Below are positions 33,088 through 44,600 of a DNA stretch of 64,000 nt, one piece after another. Numbering within the stretch: the first letter of the stretch is position 1; every line of letters starts with the position of its first letter. The notes below the pieces were generated by a model. The model had not been told where the DNA came from, made no database searches, and saw only the letters and a list, made by a program, of their open reading frames with translations. A program made the translations under genes and the position numbers. This stretch comes from Branchiostoma floridae (taxonomy: Eukaryota > Chordata > Leptocardii > Amphioxiformes > Branchiostomatidae), in assembly GCF_000003815.2 (NCBI RefSeq), contig NC_049984.1, positions 8,672,459 through 8,736,458 on the forward strand, in the 5' to 3' direction.

Positions 33088-36000
33088 TTACTTGGGTTTC
33101 TTGAATTTCCCGCCACTCATCTTGGCTTTCTTGGATGCAGAGCCTTTTGCACCTTTTGGGGGCTGTATATGGAAAGACCAAAGAATTAAATGAATGAAAC
33201 AAAAAATGGCAATTCCAGAAACCCAGACACACACAACGACAAATAAACACACCGACTGATAACAATCTTTACAGAGGAAACAACAGATATTCAATACAGG
33301 CTGAATCAATGTATAGTCTACAGATTCAGCATTTGATTTGGAAAGGGTTAAAATAAGTGTTGGAGTAGTTCACATGATGAAAGCTACATGGTACCTCCAA
33401 GCATTTACATATAGAATTTCAATCCATATACTGTCTAACCATTTGATTGAATACATTTCTACAAATCATTCCACAAAAAAGTTTTGACTCTGAAAAAGAC
33501 AAATCCCTTTTCCAACTCACCTCCTTCCTTTTGACTGATGGTGAGGACATGACCTTGAAAAAGCTGTCAAGACGACCTTGTGTGGACGTGTGGCGGGCAT
33601 TCTTCAGCTTCTTTGCACCATTCTTTATCCTATCCTCACTGCAGAGATAGAAAATTACACTCAGCAAGTTCAAAAACCTAATTTAGACAATCATTTCTCA
33701 GTTACTACTTTGTTAATTGTACAGTATCATTGGAAAGCTTATTTACTCTTCCCAATGACACCATATTTGTTATGATCCTACATTCAAAAGTTTCACCTAC
33801 ATTCACCAGAGCTGACTGTGTGTAAAAAAACAGAAGTGCTGAAATCCCCCTGCCAATAAAGTCCACAGGGGAATTTGGGGGCCACACATGAACTCACAGT
33901 CACTGATGGTGCTCATTGCCCCAAACCTTGATCTTAAAAAATGCATCATGTTACAGGAAAATGCACAAAACTAATCCAATAATGAAACACATAATACTGA
34001 TCATAAAAAAATAAAAAAATGACTGCATTTTTTGTTCTTAATCTACTCAAACAAGCAACCCTAGGGTTGTATGTACAATCATAACGAACGGGATATCAGA
34101 AAGGGCGCTTAATAAGCTGTTACTACAGACAGGATTCTTCAACTTGTAAAGAACAAAAAGTTTCTGCTAGGACACCCACCTGAATCCCTTCTCATTGCTC
34201 ATGTACTGTACCAGTCCCTCCTCATCTGGGTCAACCCATTTCAACTGGAGGGGGGGGGGGGGAGAAATCACAATGTTGTACATACAGCAAGATGGCACAC
34301 AGGCTAAGTAATGCATTCTTCTTTACAGCACCTTGCCCAAGACCTGTACAATATACGTGTACTGTAAATACAAAAGCATTCACTCTACATAGGAAAATGG
34401 CCCAGTACTGCTCTTCATTTCACAAACTTGTTGATTTTGAATACCATCACGAATACCCATACTGGCTGTGAAAGTTTCAAGAATAGCTTATGGTAAAAGA
34501 ACACAGATAAAAAAATAAAACATATATTAGTCACAACTTGGCACATGACGAGGGTGAAAAAATCTTCCTACCTCCACTTGGTCTGCAGGAGTAACTTCTG
34601 GTTCCTTGAACAGCTTCCTGGCCTGATCATATGGCCAGTCCTCAGGCACTGGGAACTTCTGTGGGTAAAACAGAAAGGTGTGTGAGTGGTGGGAAACTTC
34701 ACAACAGACCAAGTGTCCATCAATCTCAGGTGTTTCACATATTAGAGGATGGCCATTGGCAGTTTGACCAATGAGGGAGTGGCTGCATGCACGTCCAATA
34801 TCTGCATTTTTATGTTTTTATTTTGCAATCTCACATTTTTACAGAAATAGACCTGGCTATGGGATCAGCCTATTATTTCGTCAGGCTGATATTCTGCTTT
34901 CCACTGGCTTTGCACAGCTTACATCATACAATCAGCATGTAGATAGTAGCAGTTATATTGACAGAAACAAGGCAATAAGGTGTGTTATGCTTAAAGGTGG
35001 TTTACCTCTTTTGCAAAACAACCATACATTGTACCTTTGTGTCGATGTGCTTGAGAATTTCCTCGATAGACTTGTACTGACGGATGAGTTCGATGGCTCG
35101 TTTGGGGCCGATCCCGCGGATGGAGTCACAGTAGTCACACCCCAGCAGGATACACAGGTCAATGAACTGCAACACACAACAAACAACACACTGTGGTTAG
35201 GCCTAGGAAAATCAATGTTGTGTTTCCCGTTACAATACTGAAAAAAGGCAAGGTAGCTAGAGCTAGGGATTCTCTCTATTTTTTTTTTTTATCCAAGAAA
35301 GTTTAACAATGTAAAAATAAAAAGGATCAGGACATTGGTATTTTCAACATCATTTTATACTGATACACAAGTATATCAATAAACTGGGCAAAGAAGCATG
35401 ATATTTACTACATATGGTTTCATCAATTGTTCAAAGCCTTAAATCTGTTTTGAATCAGATTGAACATTCCTCCTAGGCCTTGGCATGTTCATGAATAAAA
35501 ACAAACCTACAGGATATGACATAACACAATGGAGTCAACAGAGAGGACAAACGTGCAGTGTTTGTTCTTCAAGCAGTTAACATTATATTGCAAATGGACA
35601 GAGTCTGTACCAAATTTATCAAAACTTTGTACGATTTACAATTAGACAGCTTGGGTAATGGAGCTGTCTGCTTAGCACTTAAAAGGACTAATTTTTTTTC
35701 TTCAAGAGCATGGATCTAAATCCCTCACCTGGTCCTGTGTGAGATCCAACTCAGCCAGCAGCCTGTCATAGTAGTACTCCTTGATGGGCATCTTTCTGTA
35801 GGTAAAATACATTCAGGGTAAAACATACTGATTCAAATCTTCACTATCCCCTTTTTTCAACCTCCTTGCTAATAAACCATCATTTTATTGATTGAAAATG
35901 TGACAACACTGCATAAAAGCCATACCAATCTTTTTTACACAAAAGTCAAAAGGTTAAACGTCACTTTGATGCCTATCAGGTACCCTTTATTTCTTTGCAA

Positions 36001-38329
36001 AAAAGTTCTGATGACTTCCCCCATGACTTTTGATTTACAAGCTTTCTACTTCTGTGGGCATGTCCTCTAACCAGCAGTCAGCCAATCAGACAAATATCTT
36101 AACGTTTAAAAAAAAAACAAAAAAACTTTTATGTAGGTAAGGCCAATTTTCTGATGGCTGACAGCTAGTTACAGGCCACACCCACGATAGGGGAAACCTC
36201 AGCCTGGTTTAGCAGAGCTTCTCCAAGGTATAATGTATAGGCTGGCGCGAGACTCTGAATAGAAGAATGCATCGTACCTGGCCTCGGAGAAGGTGAGATG
36301 TCTGAGCATGATGTTGGTGCCGAAGGTCAGCACATCCATGTCCTCTGTCCCGGCAGCGTACACTTTTCCCTTCTTCGCCAGTTCTGCACACTGAGCTTCA
36401 GCTTCACAGGGCGCCTACAAAGGTTTTCAATTAATCGGTAAGGGCAAAGCTCAAGAAAGAAAGAAACAGACATACCTTAAAGAACCCCTTATCAACCTTG
36501 GATTGATGTGTTTGCAAATTCAAAAATCACACAAAAATCATCAAGCTATATCCAGAAAATTGAGCGGGGTCAGGAGAAATTAGAGTACATAGAGCAACAC
36601 CTACATCAACATAAGGGATACCCATCAGTGTCAGCAACTTTTTACACTCTGCATTGTGTTCCTTGGTCACTTTCACCTTAAAAAAAACATTTACAATTAA
36701 AGCTGTGCAGCTAAAAAAATAGCAGTGTAAAACTGAAATGCATTAGGGTATTTCTTACATCATATTTTAACTACACAGGTATGTTTTGTACAAGCAAAAG
36801 TATTGTTAGAAAACATTTCTGTAACATGCATTTTCATCACTGACTCACATTAAAAATTTATTCCCCATGTAAGCATTTGGCCCGCCCCAAATTCTAGGAT
36901 CTGCAGGTTCTTGCTAAAGTTTGTTCAGTACCCAAAAACAAAACATTTTTTTTCTAGGTTTTACCAAACGTTTCTGGAACTTGTTGACATCCTCGGCCTC
37001 TCCTGCCTCCTCTGCCTTCTCCAGCGCCTTCTGTGCCTCCTCACGGCGCTCTGCACGCTTCGCCAGCTGGACAATTAACATTAAATATTTTAAACATATT
37101 CTTGCACCATGTTAACTACAAGCAATTCCTAGGTCAAACACATCCTTACATCCTATAACTCTCTTCTCTTTATGGTTGCACTCAAAGCATAATGCTTAGA
37201 AAATGCTTTTAGACAGCTCATATGCACTTCCACTATGGCTTGCTTTCACAATTACCCAATCATCTCAATAAGTGTGTTGGGTTCTTTCAACTATAACAGT
37301 AATGTGTCATTATGCCTGAAAAAGGCCCAGTAAGTCAACTTTGACATGGCGGTGCACTCCTTACCTCTCCAGACTTCATGTTTGGTGGTTTGCCATCAAA
37401 CACATAGACAGGTTTGATTCCATTGTCTACCATACGGATGGTCCGGTAGAACATGCCCATCAAATGGCTTGGAAAAAACAAAGATCAAAATTAATCAATT
37501 GAGAGAAACTGGCGCTACATAATATGACAAGGACTCCTTTTTACAGTATTAACTGCCTTTCTCCTTCCACACTTCATGAAGTCTAGACACAACTCCTTTA
37601 CCATAACACTGCATGAAATTACAAGAGCCTGGTATACCGGTAATTGTCTGAACATCTTTGTGACATTTCTGAGTGTGGGTATAGCCATGAGTGGACCTCA
37701 TCAGCAAAAACCATACTTCCAATTCTTCAAGTATCCTGTTGCACCACTTTTGCAAGGAAACTGCAAGAAGCAGCTGAATAAGAAGTCAACAGACCTGGTG
37801 GCCTCGCCTGCGTCGTTGGTTAGCATGTTACCGTCCTGTCGCACAGCGATGAGGAACTGGTAGATACTCATGGAGGCATCAATGGCAACCTTCCTTCCTG
37901 CAGGGTGAACGGTTTGTACTTAAACCTCAGAACAGTAGTCCACGTGTTTTCAAAAACCCCTTAGTGCTAGTACAAAGTTACTACCTATGTTATCTTACAA
38001 AGTGTAATTTCTGTTTGTAACATTATATGTGTGGCCAAGGAGGTTAAAAATCACTCTTTTTTCAACCTCCTTGGTGTGGCCAATACTGAATACATATTAT
38101 AATGTGCACTTAACTTGCTAATAACACAATAGCCATCATTAGGTCCGGTCTTACACAGCTTGCCAGGCCCCTCCCCACCAAAAATCACTTCAAACAGCCC
38201 GATAAAAATTCTGGCAAACCTCGATTTATTTACAACGTTATACTCACCAAAGTAGTTCTTGATCTCATTTTCTTTCATGGCACCGGGTGCATGGTCGCCT
38301 ATCAGCTTGGCTAGCCCTTGTATTCCCAT
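33088..38329 (-). CDS. FEN1: Flap endonuclease 1
   Basis: A structure-specific nuclease that removes 5' flaps in Okazaki fragment maturation and long-patch base excision repair, bound to PCNA in the nucleus. Exons in transcript order are 38248-38329, 37795-37897, 37365-37467, 36965-37066, 36605-36676, 36278-36414, 35729-35795, 35035-35166, 34572-34658, 34180-34244, 33521-33638 and 33088-33162. They sum to 1143 nt, or 380 aa, the same length as human FEN1. Metal-binding residues fall at the human positions: D34 (AIDASMS), D86 (VFDGKPP), E158 and E160 (CEAEAQC), D179 and D181 ([10 protein letters not shown]), D233 (LLGCDYC). The PCNA box QGRLDSFF is at 337-344, followed by a basic tail. Met-Gly2 starts [10 protein letters not shown] as required. 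Ser157 of human is Cys here. It is divergent from DDX27. Confidence 0.97.
36040..36272. mobile_element. MITE, CTCTGC/CTGAGG family, abutting a FEN1 splice donor
   Basis: The marks are CTTCTGTGGGCATGTCCTC, CAGTCAGCCAATCAGA and, inverted, GGAAACCTCAGCCTGG and TTAGCAGAGCTTCTCC. Its right end AGAAGAATGCAT stops within a few bases of the FEN1 exon 6 donor (minus-strand CAG|GTACGATG at 36278/36277), so the intron's first bases may come from the element. Confidence 0.75.
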
Positions 38330-38642
38330 CCTTGTGGCGGACACACCGAAAAATCGGTCACTTCTCAGGAAAATGCAACAACAACGCGGGGCAAGCTGGA
38401 GCATGAAAAAAAGCGCGCCAAATCTTCATTTACCGCCAGGGGTAAAGGTTAAAGTTCAAAGGTGGAGCATTATTAAACAATTTTTACGTTTTTAGCCTCT
38501 TACTGAGTAACAAAATCATGTAAAAATCAGTTCATTAATAACTTGATGTAAAAGATATTTTTGTGACGAAATCATTCTGGGTTAAAGGACAAACTTTCGC
38601 TAACCAGCGGGTTAACCCATCAACCAATCTGAACCAGGCATC
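38330..38642. promoter_or_regulatory. Bidirectional FEN1-DDX27 promoter
   Basis: Only 313 bp separate the two start codons. An E2F-type site (TTTGGCGC on the minus strand, 38415-38422) lies 86 bp upstream of the FEN1 start, fitting an S-phase gene. CCAAT occurs just upstream of the DDX27 start at about 38620. Shared control is inferred from arrangement and motifs. Confidence 0.65.
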
Positions 38643-41600
38643 ATGGCGGATTGGGATCACATTGGAACGATCGGGGACGACGATGACGTCGCGTTAGCTC
38701 CAGAGAGCTCCGATAGCGACGAAGATGAGGTAGGATATCGTATCTTATCTTTACAGACATTTTACTCCAAGAAAAGAGAAGATTTTAGTCGATTTGACTT
38801 GTATTTTTGAGTGAAGAGTGTGAGTTGGTGGGGAGGGGGGCAAGAACGCTTGCTTGCACATGTCGACAGCACACACGTGGTGGGCAAAATATGTGTATCA
38901 AGCCTTGAAACTTCATGACTACTTAAAGGCCACTTGTGAATGCCTTTCTGACGTGTTTTAAACTACTTTAAACTTTAAAGAAGCAGACTGCTAACGATTT
39001 ATAGAGTAGAGTGCTGCAGTTGTTTCCATTTGAGCCCTTTAAATATTAGCCTGGCGGGTGTCATCCAAATTCAATGGGGGCCCCAAAGCCCTTTTCCGTA
39101 GAGCGTAATCGGTGGTTTTAATTCTACGTACTACGTAGCGGGACCGCTCGAATTCAACGTAGAGCGTAATGGGTGCATTTTGCGTCGAGCGATATTGGCT
39201 CCTTTAATTTAACGTATTACGTAGAAGCTAACCGGATTTTACCGTAAAACGTAATTCATATTTATTTTTCGAAAAGCGTAATCAAAGTTTCATTAAACTT
39301 ATCTTGTCTACCGGCAAATTCTACTCGCGAAAATGCAGGAAATTGCGTTTCAAAGGGTCTAGATTTCAAAATTTCGCCGGACCTTCCTTGCGATGGCTTA
39401 CCCATTCGGCATTGGACATGGTGAAAATATGTTGCGGGAGCGTCGCCCCCCAACTAGTAGAAATTTCTTTACCGAACTTAGTTAACAAGCAAAATGTGCC
39501 CCATACTAAATGGAGGGAATGGCATTTCAGAGGGTACGGGTCAAGATTTCAATTTTTCTCCGGGCGCCGGGCGGCCCTTGGGCTTGCGACGGCTTGGGCC
39601 TCTGGTGCTCAAGACTCTCCGGCGCTCGTCGCCCTCAAAAACGTTTCTCTGACAGAAATGTCATTACATTGAGCATATGGTCTGCCAGCAAAATTTATTT
39701 CTCAAAATGCAGGAAATGGTGTTTCAGAGGGTACAAATTTCCAAATTTTCCCGTACCTACCTTGCGACAGTTCGTGCTTTCGGCACTCCAAATCTGAAAA
39801 AGGTGTTTGGGGGCGTTGCCCTCAATAACTTAAAACCATGTGATTTTCTAATTGGAATGCTATTTAACTTAGCTTAGTCTGTGAGCAAAATGTGCCCTTT
39901 TAGATGCATAAAATGGCGTTTCAGGGGGTCAAGATTTCACAATATTCCCGGGGGAGCATACCCCCGGACGCCCTAGGATTGTCGCGCCTCCACTTTCGGT
40001 GCTACAAGTGCTGAAAATTACGTCACATAAGAGGTCATAAGAAATTTGCTGTCGCCGCCTCTGGCCAGCAAGACGTCTAAGTTAAGTTTGAATCTCGTTG
40101 ATGGAATTATCAGTTTTGTTTACGTGTGCACGTGTTCTGCCGTCGGCGGATTTCAGCCAAAAGACGACAAAGATTTGCATAATGCATTATGAAATTTCTT
40201 AATTTAGCGTAGAGCGTAATAAAGTGTCCATAATTTAGCGTATTACGTAGCCGACCCTCCCGAATTTAGCGTACAGCGTTGTCGGTACCCCCCCTTGGGG
40301 GCCCTCTTCAATGTCCCCCGTTTTTACAAACGTTTTGCCGTGAAGCCTTTGCTACCTGAGTATCGTGACCTCAAGTGAATGTGAAATTGTATCCTGGACA
40401 CGTCTAAGGACACTCCGCGCTGACATGATCATATGGATGACATCTGCGTACTCATCAATTTTCATCCATTTCCAGAATATGGTTGCAACCATACTCTAGA
40501 GTCTAGAATAAGATTGTACAAAGAAACTGTGCAATGTGCCGATATATATGTTGAAAAAAAGTACAAAGGAATAAATACTATTGAACACATTTTTGGGGTG
40601 TCCAGATCTAGAGGATGTCACCAGTATAATCAAAGCAGTATAGCCTAATTATTATTATATTATGCTATTTTCCATCTAATGCCATTTAGAGTGTTGGCTA
40701 ATGATGATATTTTCAATGTATATTCCATCCAGGTTATACCAAAGCCCAAAAGGAAGAGGGGGAATAAAAAGAAGAATGTTGATTTCACGGAGGAGTTCCA
40801 GTTTGAGGAGACAGAACTGGACGTGGAGGACAGCTGGAACTATGAGATAGATGGACTGAAGCACAAGGTGCATTAATACTAGTGGAATTTGTAATGACTA
40901 AGTATTGTTGAATATCAGTATAAGGAGGCTCATGCTTCTGTACATGTGTAATGAAATGCATTGTGTATACTATGTTGAAGTTGGAGGCCCCCAACAAAAC
41001 ACTTCTGGACATGTATCAAACATATCGTCCAGAATCCAGTGGGGGACTCTCTACTAGTTAGGGGCCCTCACCCTTGACCTCAAGCACTATGTAAATGGAG
41101 GTTGTAAAGTTTGTCAAAGTTGTAGATATTTGTGAATGAGTGATATTATTTCAACATGATTTCTTTTCTTATGTAGGCTGTGGCAACCACACTAGATGAG
41201 AAGATAGCACAAATCAGAAAAGAAAGGAAGAAAAGGGTGAGTAAACAATTTGGGAAATATAAAAACGCTGGTGTCAAATCGAAAACAGCTGGATTGTAAG
41301 GCTGATTCAGCTGCATGGTGTTCATAATTCTAATGAAGCATCAAGCACATGCAAATTTGTCTTCTTTGTTTTTTTTTTACCAGACAATTCATTAACATCA
41401 TTAGTTGGCTTGTCAGCTTGTTTCAGACCTAAGGTTCTTATGGTGCTTGTACAATAAGCTACATGTGAGTTGTAATCACAAGTTTCAATTGAAAGATATA
41501 TATAACCGTTACATTATGCCATCAGAAACATCAGCAAGTGGAGGGAAAAGAGGAAGAAAGTACAGAGAAAAGACCAGCAAAGAAGGCCTCTAAAACTTTG

Positions 41601-44600
41601 GTTGAGAAAGAGGGAGAAGATTCAGATGAGGACAATGATGATGAGGAGGAGGAGGAGGACAATGATGATGATGATGATGGTATAGAAATAGTGGAAGAAG
41701 ATGATGAGGATGAAGAAGATGATGAAGATGAGGATGAAGAAGAAAAAGATGCAGAAAGTGATAGTGCAGAGGAAGAAGTCTTACAACAGGAACCAGAGGA
41801 TGAGAGTGAAGAAGAAACATCCTCTGATGAGGACACAATAGCAGGTATGTAGGAGAATGTGGAAAATTTTGTTCCCCTCTGGAGATGGTCAACATGAAAG
41901 GAAAATACCAAAAACATGTCTTGTGGTAGTCTTGGGTGTACTTGTAGAAGTTACTTTTTTTAAGGTTACCAGGAGTGTACTTATAGAAGTGAAACTAGTT
42001 CAATCATACTGAAGTTGCATTAGATCAGTAGTCTGCAGAAGATGCCAAAATGTGCTTCCTGTGGCCTGAACAATACTGATAACTCTATCTTGTTTCAAAT
42101 TTTCATTCCTGCAGACAGAATCAGGATAAAAGAGAAGAAGACAAAGAAGAAAAGGAAAGACAACAAAGGTATTGTGCTATTACATCTCCCGATGTGCTTT
42201 ACATTCTACTTTTCCTCCTCATTTTTTTAGATAATTCAGTTACGCTTGTTATTACATCATTCAAAACACATTAAATGCCTTCTTAACTGCCTTACAGTGA
42301 ATGAGGAGAATGGTGATGACTCTGAGGTATGTAGCAATTTTGAATGAACATATACATGTAGTATTATGGGACAGAGTCTGATAATGAATGTTCACCATAT
42401 TATCAGTTCATCAGTATTTCTTCTTCTTTGTGGAAAATATACCAACAACTATCTTCTCTCTGTTTGATGACAGGAAGAAAATCAGACCTTCTTTGTGGAT
42501 GCCCCGCCCCTTGATGAGTCCATAACCTTCCAAGACATGAACCTATCAAGACCTCTGGTTAAGGTGAAAGAATTTGACTGATCTGTTAAGTAACAGAGGT
42601 ATTGTTTCTGGTCTGTGTGTTTGTATCTTTGTCTTGGTGTGTGTCCACAATGTTAGTGGTGGTATGTAAGGCATAAATAGTGTAATAGGATGCGTGAAGA
42701 GTTGGAAGTCTCATTTGGTCTAGGACCAATGTTGTTGTAGCTCATGGCTACGATTCCTAGGAGTACCCCATTAGAGTTTGTTCAGACAATTTTATGAAGC
42801 TCTTGTAATTTTATGTAGCAGTATATTTCTAATATAGTGATAAGAGAGCTGTTGATAACCCAAGACTTGTTTATGTTTGTGGTTTCCTTCAGGCCATTTC
42901 CCAGATGAAGTTCCACCATCCGACCCCCATTCAGAAGGCTACTATCCCCGTAGCCCTTCTGGGTAAGGATGTGTGTGCCTGCGCTGCCACTGGGACAGGT
43001 ATGTGACTCATTCATTTTTGTTCATTGGTGCTTGGAACAAAATTACTTGCTTGTGTACGTGTAATGTTTTTCCATTTTTTTTGCAGTTGCCATGCAAATA
43101 ATCTCATATCTGAAGCTCTGTGAAGATTGTGAGATCTCCGTTTGTATGCTTGTTTATATATGCATATCCAGTAATGTACCTTAAAGCGTAACATGCCAGT
43201 TTTGTACAGTGATTACAAGATACATAGGTATCAAATGATCCATGGTCAAGATGGATCCGTGCTCTTTTTACTCAGTGTGGTTGGATCTTTAACGTGTGGC
43301 TTTCCTCAAACATGGGATATCTCTGGCTTTATGTCCTATCTGAGAAGAAGTACCTAACCAAAGCTAGGTATTCATTGCTACAGTTGAGTGAGGAAATTTG
43401 TTGTTAAGTTCCTTTCCCAAGGGCACAACATTAGGCCCTTCTAATGATCTGAACCCTGAACCTTTAGATTTTAAGTCAACAACCCTGACCACTCTTGTAC
43501 CTGTAGGTAAGACAGCTGCATTCATGCTGCCAGTCCTGGAGCGTCTGCTGTACAAACCTCGGCAGGCGCCCGTCACCAGGGTACTGGTGCTGGCCCCCAC
43601 CCGCGAGCTGGCCGTGCAGGTGTGTTAGGGTGTATAACATGTAAATGTTATATCCTTAAATTGTTGAAATGCTGCTATAGAGATGAAAACATCAAAGACT
43701 GGTTAAGAGGTTAAGGACACAAGTTTTTGACACTAGATACAACTCACTATTTTGAACGTGCAAACGTGCGCACAAATCATACAATCAAGTTTAAAGGTAC
43801 AAGCCCATTCACACTAAAGTTAACATTGACATTAACGGCAATAAAATGATCACAACCCACAGACAAGCCTGTTGAAAATTTTGGCAATAAAATAATGAAA
43901 TTCCGTGGAATGGTCATTCCCGAAAAGATACTCACTCACTCACTCACTCTCCGGTTTAACGTCTGTTGTTCCCCATCCTGTGGGGGTTAGACGTGCTTGC
44001 ACATAGATGAGGGGGCCTGATGGCAGCTCGCCAGCGTCCTCTGTCACTTGGGTTGACACTGTAGGTTGAGAAAGTTGATGTCTTCCTTTATGTTGTCCAA
44101 CCATCTCTTTCGTGGTCGACCACGAGGGTTCTTTCCCTCCATGCTGAATTCCACAATCTTCCTGGGCCACAATTATAATTCTAATAAGATTTCTACCCAT
44201 TCTTCCAGGTGCACCAGGTGTCGCGGCAGCTGGCACAGTTCACCAGTGTGGAGATCAGCCTGGCAGCAGGTGGACTGGACATCCGGACCCAGGAGGCGGC
44301 CCTGCGGCTGGGGCCGGACGTGGTGATAGCCACGCCTGGACGTCTGATTGACCACCTCCACAACACGCCTTCCTTCGACCTCAAGAGTATAGAGGTGCTC
44401 ATCCTGGATGAAGCTGACAGGTGAAATCTACCTGGATTTTTCCCACCTGAGATTTTATTGATCCAAACAGAATATGGCAATGACTCTAGAGTCAGAATTT
44501 CTCAGAAATTTGATTATTCCTTCCCTAGGTTTATTGGCAGAATGGATGATAGTTTTTTAGTTACTGTCAGACAAGGAACTTTTGCAGTGATTTCCTTTTT

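Noticed and set aside
41531-41917. Minus-strand frame of 128 codons rich in serine
   Set aside because: It is the antisense shadow of the Asp/Glu-rich exon 4 of DDX27; GAT/GAG repeats read backwards as Ser codons.
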